NCBI GenBank assembly: GCA_946902985.2
Contig: OX336395.1
Coordinates: 17,400,708 to 17,464,707 of the forward strand
DNA length: 64,000 nucleotides
DNA from: Meconema thalassinum
Lineage: Eukaryota; Arthropoda; Insecta; Orthoptera; Tettigoniidae
Direction of reading: 5' to 3'
The stretch's first letter is position 1. The number at the start of each line of letters is the position of its first letter. Shown here piece after piece: positions 19,738-33,180 of this stretch. The position numbers and the translations under genes were made by a program. The notes beneath the pieces were generated by a model. That model was not told the DNA's origin and did no database searches. It saw only the letters and a list, made by a program, of their open reading frames with translations.

Positions 19738-22700
19738 TGTCTGTAATAAACAATGAGTCAGCGTGTTCAGACAGCAATCTTCAATGAACCTAGTTTACAA
19801 TCCAGGCATTCCAGTATGATATCATAACCGTTTGTCTGTAATAAACAGTAAGTTAGCGTGTTCAGACAGCAATCTTCAATTAACCTAGTTTACAATCCAG
19901 GCATTCCAGTATGATATCATAACCGCTTGTCTGTAATAAACAGTGAGTTAGCGTGTTCAGACAGCAATCTTAAATGAACCTAGTTTACAATCCAGGATTT
20001 CCAGTATGATATCATAAGGCTTGTCTGTAATAAACAGTGAGTTAGTGTGTTCAGACAGCAATCTTCAATGAACCTAGTTTACAATCCAGGCATTCCAGTA
20101 TGATATCATAAACGCTTGTCTGTAATAAACAGTGAGTTAGGGTGTTCAGACAGCAATCTTCAATGAACCTGGTTTACAATCCAGGCATTCCAGAAAGATA
20201 TCATAACCGCTTGTCTGTAATAAACAGTGAGTCAGCGTGTTCAGACAGCAATCTTCAATGAACCTAGTTTACAATCCAGGAATTCCAGTATGATATCATA
20301 ACGCTTGTCTGTAATAAACAGTGAGTTAGCGTGTTCAGACAGCAATCTTCAATGAACCTAGTTTACAATCCAGGCATTCCAGTATGATATCATAAACGCT
20401 TGTCTGTAATAAACAGTGAGTCAGCGTGTTCAGACAGCAATCTTCAATGAACCTAGTTTACAATCCAGGCATTCCAGTATGATATCATAACCGCTTGTCT
20501 GTAATAAACAGTGAGTTAGCGTGTTCCGACAGCAATCTTAATGAACCTAGTTTACAATCCAGGCATTCCAGTATGATATCATAACGCTTGTCTGTAATAA
20601 ACAGTGAGTCAGCGTGTTCAGACGGCAATCTTCAATGAACCTAGTTTACAATCCAAGCATTCCAGTATGATATCATAACGCTTGTCTGTAATAAACAGTG
20701 AGTTAGCGTGTTCAGACAGCAATCTTCAATGAACCTAGTTTACAATCCAGGCATTCCAGCATGATATCATAACCGCTTGTCTCTAATAGTCAGCGTGATC
20801 AGACAGTAATCTTCAATGAACTTAGTTTACAATCCAGGCATTCCAGTATGATATCATAACCGCTTGTCTGTAATAAACAGTCAGTCAGTCAGCGTGTTCA
20901 GACAGCAATCTTCAATAAACCTAGTTTACAATCGAGGCATTCCAATATGATATCATAACCGCTTGTCTGTAATAAACAGTCAGCGTGTTCAGACAGCATT
21001 CTTCAATGAACCTAGTTTACAATCGCGGCATTCCAGTATGATATCATAACGCTTGTCTGTAATAAATAGTGAGTTAGCGTGTTCAGACAGCAATCTTCAA
21101 TGAACCTAGTTTACAATCCAGGCATTCCAGTATGATATCATAACCGCTTGTATGTAATAAACAGTGATTCAGCGTGTTCAGACAGCAATCTTCAATGCAC
21201 CTAGTTTACAATCCAGGCATTCCAGTATGATATCATAACCGTTTGTCTGTAATAAACAGTAAGTTAGCGAGTTCAGACAGCAATCTTCAATGAACCTAGT
21301 TTACAATCCAGGCATTCCAGTATGATATCATAACCGCTTGTCTGTAATAAACAGTGAGTTATCGCGTTCAGACAGCAATCTTCAATGAACCTAGTTTACA
21401 ATCCAAGAATTCCAGTATGATACCATAACGTTTGTCTGTAATAAACGGTGAGTCAGCGTGTTCAGAAAGCAATCTTCAATGAACCTAGTTTACAATCCAG
21501 GCATTCCAGTATGATATCATAAACGCTTGTCTGTAGTAAACAGTGAGTCAGCGTGTTCAGACAGCAATCTTCAACGAACCTAGTTTACAATCCACGCATT
21601 CCAGTATGATATCATAACCGCTTGTCTGTAATAAACTGTGAGTTAGCGTGTTCCGACAGCAATCTTCAATGAACCTAGTTTACAATCCAAGCATTCCAGT
21701 ATGATATCATAACGCTTGTCTGTAATAAACAGTGAGTCAGCGTGTTCAGAAAGCAATCTTCAATGAACCTAGTTTACAATCCAGGCATTCCAGTATGATA
21801 TCATAACGCTTGTCTGTAATAAACAGTGAGTTAGCGTGTTCAGACAGCAATCTTCAATGAACCTAGTTAACAATCCAGGCATTCCAGCATGATATCATAA
21901 CCGCTTGTATGTAATAGTCAGCGTGTTCAGACAGTAATCTTCAATGAACCTAGTTTACAATCCAGGCATTCCAGTATGATATCATAACCGCTTGTCTGTA
22001 ATAAACAGTCAGTCAGCGTGTTCAGACAGTAATCTTCAATGAACCTAGTTTACAATCGAGGCATTCCAATATGATATCATAACCGCTTGTCTGTAATAAA
22101 CAGTCAGCGTGTTCAGACAGCAATCTTCAATGAACCTTGTTTACAATCGAGGCATTCCAGTCTGATATCATAACTCTTGTCTGTAATAAACAGTGAGTTA
22201 GGGTGTTCAGACAGCAATCTTCAATGAACCTGGTTTACAATCCAGGCATTCCAGAAAGATACCATAACCGCTTGTCTGTAATAAACAGTGAGTCAGCGTG
22301 TTCAGACAGCAATCTTCAATGAACCTAGTTTACAATCCAGGCATTCCAGTATGATATCATAACCGTTTGTCTGTAATAAACAGCAAGTTAGCGTGTTCAG
22401 ACAGCAATCTTCATTGAACCTAGTTTACAATCCAGGCATTCCAGTATGATATCATAACCGCTTGTCTGTAATAAACAGTGAGTTAGCGTGTTCAGACAGC
22501 AATCTTCAATGAACCTAGTTTACAATCCAGGCTTTCCAGTATGATATCATAACGCTTGTCTGTAATAAACAGTGAGTTAGTGTGTTCAGACAGCAATCTT
22601 CAATGAACCTAGTTTACAATCCAGGCATTCCAGTATGATATCATAATCGCTTGTCTGTAATAAACAGTGAGTCAGCGTGTTCAGACACCAATCTTCAATC

Positions 22701-24564
22701 AACCTAGTTTACAATCCAGGCATTCCAGTATGTTATCATAACGCTTGTCTGTAATAAACAGTGAGTTAGGGTGTTCAGACAGCAATCTTCAATGAACCTA
22801 GTTTACAATCCAGGCATTCCAGCATGATATCATAACCGCTTGTCTGTAATAGTCAGCGTGTTCAGACAGTAATCTTCAATGAACCTAGTTTACAATCCAG
22901 GCATTCCAGTATGATATCATAACCGCTTGTCTGTAATAAACAGTCAGTCAGCGTGTTCAGACAGCAATCTTCAATAAACCTAGTTTACAATCGAGGCATT
23001 CCAATATGATATCATAACCACTTGTCTGTAATAAACAGTGAGTCAGCGTGTTCAGACAGCATTCTTCAATGAACCTAGTTTACAATCGCGGCATTCCAGT
23101 ATGATATCATAACGCTTGTCTGTAATAAATAGTGAGTTAGCGTGTTCAGACAGCAATCTTCAATGAACCTAGTTTACAATCCAGGCATTCCAGTATGATA
23201 TCATAACCGCTTGTATGTAATAAACAGTGATTCAGCGTGTTCAGACAGCAATCTTCAATGCACCTAGTTTACAATCCAGGCATTCCAGTATGATATCATA
23301 ACCGTTTGTCTGTAATAAACAGTAAGTTAGCGAGTTCAGACAGCAATCTTCAATGAACCTAGTTTACAATCCAGGCATTCCAGTATGATATCATAACCGC
23401 TTGTCTGTAATAAACAGTGAGTTAGCGTGTTCAGACAGCAATCTTCAATGAACCTAGTTTACAATCCAAGAATTCCAGTATGATATCATAACGTTTGTCT
23501 GTAATAAACAGTGAGTTAGTGTGTTCAGACAGCAATCTTCAATGAACCTAGTTTACAATCCAGGCATTCCAGTATGATATCATAAACGCTTGTCTGTAGT
23601 AAACAGTGAGTCAGCGTGTTCAGACAGCAATCTTCAACGAACCTAGTTTACAATCCACGCATTCCAGTATGATATCATAACCGCTTGTCTGTAATAAACA
23701 GTGAGTTAGCGTGTTCCGACAGCAATCTTCAATGAACCTAGTTTACAATCCAGGCATTCCAGTATGATATCATAACGCTTGTCTGTAATAAACAGTGAGT
23801 CAGCGTGTTCAGAAAGCAATCTTCAATGAACCTAGTTTACAATCCAGGCATTCCAGTATGATATCATAACGCTTGTCGGTAATAAACAGTGAGTTAGCGT
23901 GTTCAGACAGCAATCTTCAATGAACCTAGTTAACAATCCAGGCATTCCAGCATGATATCATAACCGCTTGTCTGTAATAGTCAGCGTGTTCAGACAGTAA
24001 TCTTCAATGAACCTAGTTTACAATCCAGGCATTCCAGTATGATATCATAACCGCTTGTCTGTAATAAACAGTCAGTCAGCGTGTTCAGACAGTAATCTTC
24101 AATGAACCTAGTTTACAATCGAGGCATTCCAATATGATATCATAACCGCTTGTCTGTAATAAACAGTCAGCGTGTTCAGACAGCAATCTTCAATGAACCT
24201 AGTTTACAATCGAGGCATTCCAGTCTGATATCATAACGCTTGTCTGTAATAAACAGTGAGTTAGGGTGTTCAGACAGCAATCTTCAATGAACCTGGTTTA
24301 CAATCCAGGCATTCCAGAAAGATATCATAACCGCTTGTCTGTAATAAACAGTGAGTCAGCGTGTTCAGACAGCAATCTTCAATGAACCTAGTTTACAATC
24401 CAGGCATTCCAGTATGATATCATAACCGTTTGTCTGTAATAAACAGCAAGTTAGCGTGTTCAGACAGCAATCTTCAATGAACCTAGTTTACAATCCAGGC
24501 ATTCCAGCATGATATCATTACCGCTTGTCTGTAATAGTCAGCGTGTTCAGACAGTAATCTTCAA

Positions 24565-27500
24565 TGAACTTAGTTTACAATCCACGCATTCAAGTATGAT
24601 ATCATAACCGCTTGTCTGTAATAAACAGTGAGTTAGCGTGTACAGACAGTAATCTTCAATGAACCTAGTTTACAATCGAGGCATTCCAGTATGATATCAT
24701 AACCGCTTGTCTGTAATAAACAGTCAGTCAGCGTGTTCAGACAGCAATCTTCAATAAACCTAGTTTACAATCGAGGTATTCCAATATGATATCATAGCCG
24801 CTTGTCTGTAATAAACAGTCAGCGTGTTCAGACAGCATTCATCAATGAACCTAGTTTACAATCGCGGCATTCCAGTATGATATCATAACGCTTGTCTGTA
24901 ATAAATAGTGAGTTAGCGTGTTCAGACAGCAATCTTCAATGAACCTAGTTTACAATCCAGGCATTCCAGTATGATATCATAACCGCTTGTCTGTAATAAA
25001 CAATGAGTCAGCGTGTTCAGACAGCAATCTTCAATGAACCTAGTTTACAATCCAGGCATTCCAGTATGATATCATTACCGCTTGTCTGTAATAGTCAGCG
25101 TGTTCAGACAGTAATCATCAATGAACCTAGTTTACAATCCAGGCATTCAAGTATGATATCATAACCGCTTGTCTGTAATAAACAGTGAGTTAGCGTGTAC
25201 AGACAGTAATCTTCAATGTACCTAGTTTACAATCGAGGCATTCCAGTATGATATCATAACCGCTTGTCTGTAATAAACAGTCAGTCAGCGTGTTCAGACA
25301 GCAATCTTCAATAAACCTAGTTTACAATCGAGGCATTCCAATATGATATCATAGCCGCTTGTCTGTAATAAACAGTCAGCGTGTTCAGACAGCATTCTTC
25401 AATGAACCTAGTATTACAATCGCGGCATTCCAGTATGATATCATAACGCTTGTCTGTAATAAATAGTGAGTTAGCGTGTTCAGACAGCAATCTTCAATGA
25501 ACCTAGTTTACAATCCAGGCATTCCAGTATGATATCATAACCGCTTGTCTGTAATAAACAATGAGTCAGCGTGTTCAGACAGCAATCTTCAATGAACCTA
25601 GTTTACAATCCAGGCATTCCAGTATGATATCATAACCGTTTGTCTGTAATAAACAGTAAGTTAGCGTGTTCAGACAGCAATCTTCAATGAACCTAGTTTA
25701 CAATCCAGGCATTCCAGTATGATATCATAACCGCTTGTCTGTAATAAACAGTGAGTTAGCGTGTTCAGACAGCAATCTTAAATGAACCTAGTTTACAATC
25801 CAGGATTTCCAGTCTGATATCATAACGCTTGTCTGTAATAAACAGTGAGTTAGGGTGTTCAGACAGCAATCTTCAATGAACCTGGTTTACAATCCAGGCA
25901 TTCCAGAAAGATATCATAACCGCTTGTCTGTAATAAACAGTGAGTCAGCGTGTTCAGACAGCAATCTTCAATGAACCTAGTTTACAATCCAGGCATTCCA
26001 GTATGATATCATAACCGTTTGTCTGTAATAAACAGTAAGTTAGCGTGTTCAGACAGCAATCTTCAATGAACCTGGTTTACAATCCAGGCATTCCAGAAAG
26101 ATATCATAACCGCTTGTCTGTAATAAACAGTGAGTCAGCGTGTTCAGACAGCAATCTTCAATGAACCTAGTTTACAATCCAGGAATTCCAGTATGATATC
26201 ATAACGCTTGTCTGTAATAAACAGTGAGTTAGCGTGTTCAGACAGCAATCTTCAATGAACCTAGTTTACAATCCAGGCATTCCAGTATGATATCATAAAC
26301 GCTTGTCTGTAATAAACAGTGAGTCAGCGTGTTCAGACAGCAATCTTCAATGAACCTAGTTTACAATCCAGGCATTCCAGTATGATATCATAACCGCTTG
26401 TCTGTAATAAACAGTGAGTTAGCGTGTTCCGACAGCAATCTTAATGAACCTAGTTTACAATCCAGGCATTCCAGTATGATATCATAACGCTTGTCTGTAA
26501 TAAACAGTGAGTCAGCGTGTTCAGACGGCAATCTTCAATGAACCTAGTTTACAATCCAAGCATTCCAGTATGATATCATAACGCTTGTCTGTAATAAACA
26601 GTGAGTTAGCGTGTTCAGACAGCAATCTTCAATGAACCTAGTTTACAATCCAGGCATTCCAGCATGATATCATAACCGCTTGTCTGTAATAGTCAGCGTG
26701 TTCAGACAGTAATCTTCAATGAACTTCGTTTACAATCCAGGCATTCCAGTATGATATCATAACCGCTTGTCTGTAATAAACAGTCAGTCAGCGTGTTCAG
26801 ACAGCAATCTTCAATAAACCTAGTTTACAATCGAGGCATTCCAATATGATATCATAACCGCTTGTCTGTAATAAACAGTCAGCGTGTTCAGACAGCATTC
26901 TTCAATGAACCTAGTTTACAATCGCGGCATTCCAGTATGATATCATAACGCTTGTCTGTAATAAATAGTGAGTTAGCGTGTTCAGACAGCAATCTTCAAT
27001 GAACCTAGTTTACAATCCAGGCATTCCAGTATGATATCATAACCGCTTGTATGTAATAAACAGTGATTCAGCGTGTTCAGACAGCAATCTTCAATGCACC
27101 TAGTTTACAATCCAGGCATTCCAGTATGATATCATAACCGTTTGTCTGTAATAAACAGTAAGTTAGCGAGTTCAGACAGCAATCTTCAATGAACCTAGTT
27201 TACAATCCAGGCATTCCAGTATGATATCATAACCGCTTGTCTGTAATAAACAGTGAGTTATCGTGTTCAGACAGCAATCTTCAATGAACCTAGTTTACAA
27301 TCCAAGAATTCCAGTATGATATCATAACGATTGTCTGTAATAAACAGTGAGTTAGTGTGTTCAGACAGCAATCTTCAATGAACCTAGTTTACAATCCAGG
27401 CATTCCAGTATGATATCATAAACGCTTGTCTGTAGTAAACAGTGAGTCAGCGTGTTCAGACAGCAATCTTCAACGAACCTAGTTTACAATCCACGCATTC

Positions 27501-30500
27501 CAGTATGATATCATAACCGCTTGTCTGTAATAAACAGTGAGTTAGCGTGTTCCGACAGCAATCTTCAATGAACCTAGTTTACAATCCAAGCATTCCAGTA
27601 TGATATCATAACGCTTGTCTGTAATAAACAGTGAGTCAGCGTGTTCAGAAAGCAATCTTCAATGAACCTAGTTTACAATCCAGGCATTCCAGTATGATAT
27701 CATAACGCTTGTCTGTAATAAACAGTGAGTTAGCGTGTTCAGACAGCAATCTTCAATGAACCTAGTTAACAATCCAGGCATTCCAGCATGATATCATAAC
27801 CGCTTGTCTGTAATAGTCAGCGTGTTCAGACAGTAATCTTCAATGAACCTAGTTTACAATCCAGGCATTCCAGTATGATATCATAACCGCTTGTCTGTAA
27901 TAAACAGTCAGTCAGCGTGTTCAGACAGTAATCTTCAATGAACCTAGTTTACAATCGAGGCATTCCAATATGATATCATAACCGCTTGTCTGTAATAAAC
28001 AGTCAGCGTGTTCAGACAGCAATCTTCAATGAACCTAGTTTACAATCGAGGTATTCCAGTCTGATATCATAACGCTTGTCTGTAATAAACAGTGAGTTAG
28101 GGTGTTCAGACAGCAATCTTCAATGAACCTGGTTTACAATCCAGGCATTCCAGAAAGATATCATAACCGCTTGTCTGTAATAAACAGTGAGTCAGCGTGT
28201 TCAGACAGCAATCTTCAATGAACCTAGTTTACAATCCAGGCATTCCAGTATGATATCATAACCGTTTGTCTGTAATAAACAGCAAGTTAGCGTGTTCAGA
28301 CAGCAATCGTCAATGAACCTAGTTTACAATCCAGGCATTCCAGCATGATATCATTACCGCTTGTCTGTAATAGTCAGCGTGTTCAGACAGTAATCTTCAA
28401 TGAACTTAGTTTACAATCCAGGCATTCAAGTATGATATCATAACCGCTTGTCTGTAATAAACAGTGAGTTAGCGTGTACAGACAGTAATCTTCAATGAAC
28501 CTAGTTTACAATCGAGGCATTCCAGTATGATATCATAACCGCTTGTCTGTAATAAACAGTCAGTCAGCGTGTTCAGACAGCAATCTTCAATAAACCTAGT
28601 TTACAATCGAGGCATTCCAATATGATATCATAGCCGCTTGTCTGTAATAAACAGTCAGCGTGTTCAGACAGCATTCTTCAATGAACCTAGTTTACAATCG
28701 CGGCATTCCAGTATGATATCATAACGCTTGTCTGTAATAAATAGTGAGTTAGCGTGTTCAGACAGCAATCTTCAATGAACCTAGTTTACAATCCAGGCAT
28801 TCCAGTATGATATCATAACCGCTTGTCTGTAATAAACAATGAGTCAGCGTGTTCAGACAGCAATCTTCAATGAACCTAGTTTACAATCCAGGCATTCCAG
28901 TATGATATCATAACCGTTTGTCTGTAATAAACAGTAAGTTAGCGTGTTCAGACAGCAATCTTCAATGAACCTAGTTTACAATCCAGGCATTCCAGTATGA
29001 TATCATAACCGCTTGTCTGTAATAAACAGTGAGTTAGCGTGTTCAGACAGCAATCTTAAATGAACCTAGTTTACAATCCAGGATTTCCAGTCTGATATCA
29101 TAACGCTTGTCTGTAATAAACAGTGAGTTAGGGTGTTCAGACAGCAATCTTCAATGAACCTGGTTTACAATCCAGGCATTCCAGAAAGATATCATAACCG
29201 CTTGTCTGTAATAAACAGTGAGTCAGCGTGTTCAGACAGCAATCTTCAATGAACCTAGTTTACAATCCAGGCATTCCAGTATGATATCATAACCGTTTGT
29301 CTGTAATAAACAGTAAGTTAGCGTGTTCAGACAGCAATCTTCAATGAACCTGGTTTACAATCCAGGCATTCCAGAAAGATATCATAACCGCTTGTCTGTA
29401 ATAAACAGTGAGTCAGCGTGTTCAGACAGCAATCTTCAATGAACCTAGTTTACAATCCAGGAATTCCAGTATGATATCATAACGCTTGTCTGTAATAAAC
29501 AGTCAGTCAGCGTGTTCAGACAGCAATCTTCAATGAACTTAGTTTACAATCCAGGCATTCAAGTATGATATCATAACCGCTTGTCTGTAATAAACAGTGA
29601 GTTAGCGTGTACAGACAGTAATCTTCAATGAACCTAGTTTACAATCGAGGCATTCCAGTATGATATCATAACCGCTTGTCTGTAATAAACAGTCAGTCAG
29701 CGTGTTCAGACAGCAATCTTCAATAAACCTAGTTTACAATCGAGGCATTCCAATATGATATCATAGCCGCTTGTCTGTAATAAACAGTCAGCGTGTTCAG
29801 ACAGCATTCTTCAATGAACCTAGTTTACAATCGCGGCATTCCAGTATGATATCATAACGCTTGTCTGTAATAAATAGTGAGTTAGCGTCTTCAGACAGCA
29901 ATCTTCAATGAACCTAGTTTACAATCCAGGCATTCCAGTATGATATCATAACCGCTTGTCTGTAATAAACAATGAGTCAGCGTGTTCAGACAGCAATCTT
30001 CAATGAACCTAGTTTACAATCCAGGCATTCCAGTATGATATCATTACCGCTTGTCTGTAATAGTCAGCGTGTTCAGACAGTAATCATCAATGAACCTAGT
30101 TTACAATCCAGGCATTCAAGTATGATATCATAACCGCTTGTCTGTAATAAACAGTGAGTTAGCGTGTACAGACAGTAATCTTCAATGTACCTAGTTTACA
30201 ATCGAGGCATTCCAGTATGATATCATAACCGCTTGTCTGTAATAAACAGTCAGTCAGCGTGTTCAGACAGCAATCTTCAATAAACCTAGTTTACAATCGA
30301 GGCATTCCAATATGATATCATAGCCGCTTGTCTGTAATAAACAGTCAGCGTGTTCAGACAGCATTCTTCAATGAACCTAGTTTTACAATCGCGGCATTCC
30401 AGTATGATATCATAACGCTTGTCTGTAATAAATAGTGAGTTAGCGTGTTCAGACAGCAATCTTCAATGAACCTAGTTTACAATCCAGGCATTCCAGTATG

Positions 30501-33180
30501 ATATCATAACCGCTTGTCTGTAATAAACAATGAGTCAGCGTGTTCAGACAGCAATCTTCAATGAACCTAGTTTACAATCCAGGCATTCCAGTATGATATC
30601 ATAACCGTTTGTCTGTAATAAACAGTAAGTTAGCGTGTTCAGACAGCAATCTTCAATGAACCTAGTTTACAATCCAGGCATTCCAGTATGATATCATAAC
30701 CGCTTGTCTGTAATAAACAGTGAGTTAGCGTGTTCAGACAGCAATCTTAAATGAACCTAGTTTACAATCCAGGATTTCCAGTCTGATATCATAACGCTTG
30801 TCTGTAATAAACAGTGAGTTAGGGTGTTCAGACAGCAATCTTCAATGAACCTGGTTTACAATCCAGGCATTCCAGAAAGATATCATAACCGCTTGTCTGT
30901 AATAAACAGTGAGTCAGCGTGTTCAGACAGCAATCTTCAATGAACCTAGTTTACAATCCAGGCATTCCAGTATGATATCATAACCGTTTGTCTGTAATAA
31001 ACAGTAAGTTAGCGTGTTCAGACAGCAATCTTCAATGAACCTGGTTTACAATCCAGGCATTCCAGAAAGATATCATAACCGCTTGTCTGTAATAAACAGT
31101 GAGTCAGCGTGTTCAGACAGCAATCTTCAATGAACCTAGTTTACAATCCAGGAATTCCAGTATGATATCATAACGCTTGTCTGTAATAAACAGTGAGTTA
31201 GCGTGTTCAGACAGCAATCTTCAATGAACCTAGTTTACAATCCAGGCATTCCAGTATGATATCATAAACGCTTGTCTGTAATAAACAGTGAGTCAGCGTG
31301 TTCAGACAGCAATCTTCAATGAACCTAGTTTACAATCCAGGCATTCCAGTATGATATCATAACCGCTTGTCTGTAATAAACAGTGAGTTAGCGTGTTCCG
31401 ACAGCAATCTTAATGAACCTAGTTTACAATCCAGGCATTCCAGTATGATATCATAACGCTTGTCTGTAATAAACAGTGAGTCAGCGTGTTCAGACGGCAA
31501 TCTTCAATGAACCTAGTTTACAATCCAAGCATTCCAGTATGATATCATAACGCTTGTCTGTAATAAACAGTGAGTTAGCGTGTTCAGACAGCAATCTTCA
31601 ATGAACCTAGTTTACAATCCAGGCATTCCAGCATGATATCATAACCGCTTGTCTGTAATAGTCAGCGTGTTCAGACAGTAATCTTCAATGAACTTCGTTT
31701 ACAATCCAGGCATTCCAGTATGATATCATAACCGCTTGTCTGTAATAAACAGTCAGTCAGCGTGTTCAGACAGCAATCTTCAATAAACCTAGTTTACAAT
31801 CGAGGCATTCCAATATGATATCATAACCGCTTGTCTGTAATAAACAGTCAGCGTGTTCAGACAGCATTCTTCAATGAACCTAGTTTACAATCGCGGCATT
31901 CCAGTATGATATCATAACGCTTGTCTGTAATAAATAGTGAGTTAGCGTGTTCAGACAGCAATCTTCAATGAACCTAGTTTACAATCCAGGCATTCCAGTA
32001 TGATATCATAACCGCTTGTATGTAATAAACAGTGATTCAGCGTGTTCAGACAGCAATCTTCAATGCACCTAGTTTACAATCCAGGCATTCCAGTATGATA
32101 TCATAACCGTTTGTCTGTAATAAACAGTAAGTTAGCGAGTTCAGACAGCAATCTTCAATGAACCTAGTTTACAATCCAGGCATTCCAGTATGATATCATA
32201 ACCGCTTGTCTGTAATAAACAGTGAGTTATCGTGTTCAGACAGCAATCTTCAATGAACCTAGTTTACAATCCAAGAATTCCAGTATGATATCATAACGAT
32301 TGTCTGTAATAAACAGTGAGTTAGTGTGTTCAGACAGCAATCTTCAATGAACCTAGTTTACAATCCAGGCATTCCTGTATGATATCATAAACGCTTGTCT
32401 GTAGTAAACAGTGAGTCAGCGTGTTCAGACAGCAATCTTCAACGAACCTAGTTTACAATCCACGCATTCCAGTATGATATCATAACCGCTTGTCTGTAAT
32501 AAACAGTGAGTTAGCGTGTTCCGACAGCAATCTTCAATGAACCTAGTTTACAATCCAAGCATTCCAGTATGATATCATAACGCTTGTCTGTAATAAACAG
32601 TGAGTCAGCGTGTTCAGAAAGCAATCTTCAATGAACCTAGTTTACAATCCAGGCATTCCAGTATGATATCATAACGCTTGTCTGTAATAAACAGTGAGTT
32701 AGCGTGTTCAGACAGCAATCTTCAATGAACCTAGTTAACAATCCAGGCATTCCAGCATGATATCATAACCGCTTGTCTGTAATAGTCAGCGTGTTCAGAC
32801 AGTAATCTTCAATGAACCTAGTTTACAATCCAGGCATTCCAGTATGATATCATAACCGCTTGTCTGTAATAAACAGTCAGCGTGTTCAGACAGCAATCTT
32901 CAATGAACCTAGTTTACAATCGAGGTATTCCAGTCTGATATCATAACGCTTGTCTGTAATAAACAGTGAGTTAGGGTGTTCAGACAGCAATCTTCAATGA
33001 ACCTGGTTTACAATCCAGGCATTCCAGAAAGATATCATAACCGCTTGTCTGTAATAAACAGTGAGTCAGCGTGTTCAGACAGCAATCTTCAATGAACCTA
33101 GTTTACAATCCAGGCATTCCAGTATGATATCATAACCGTTTGTCTGTAATAAACAGCAAGTTAGCGTGTTCAGACAGCAA
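24565..33180 (+). repeat. Higher-order satellite duplication, 4,969-bp spacing
   Basis: Rare variants recur exactly 4,969 bp apart: AATGTACCTAG at 25215 and 30184, GAACTTCGTT at 26721 and 31690, TTCAGAAAGC at about 27643 and 32612, CCTAGTTAAC at 27761 and 32730. After about 27,900/32,870 the spacing falls to 4,874 (CAGCAATCGT at 28301 and 33175), because one 95-bp monomer is absent from the second copy. Outer limits are approximate. Confidence 0.85.
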
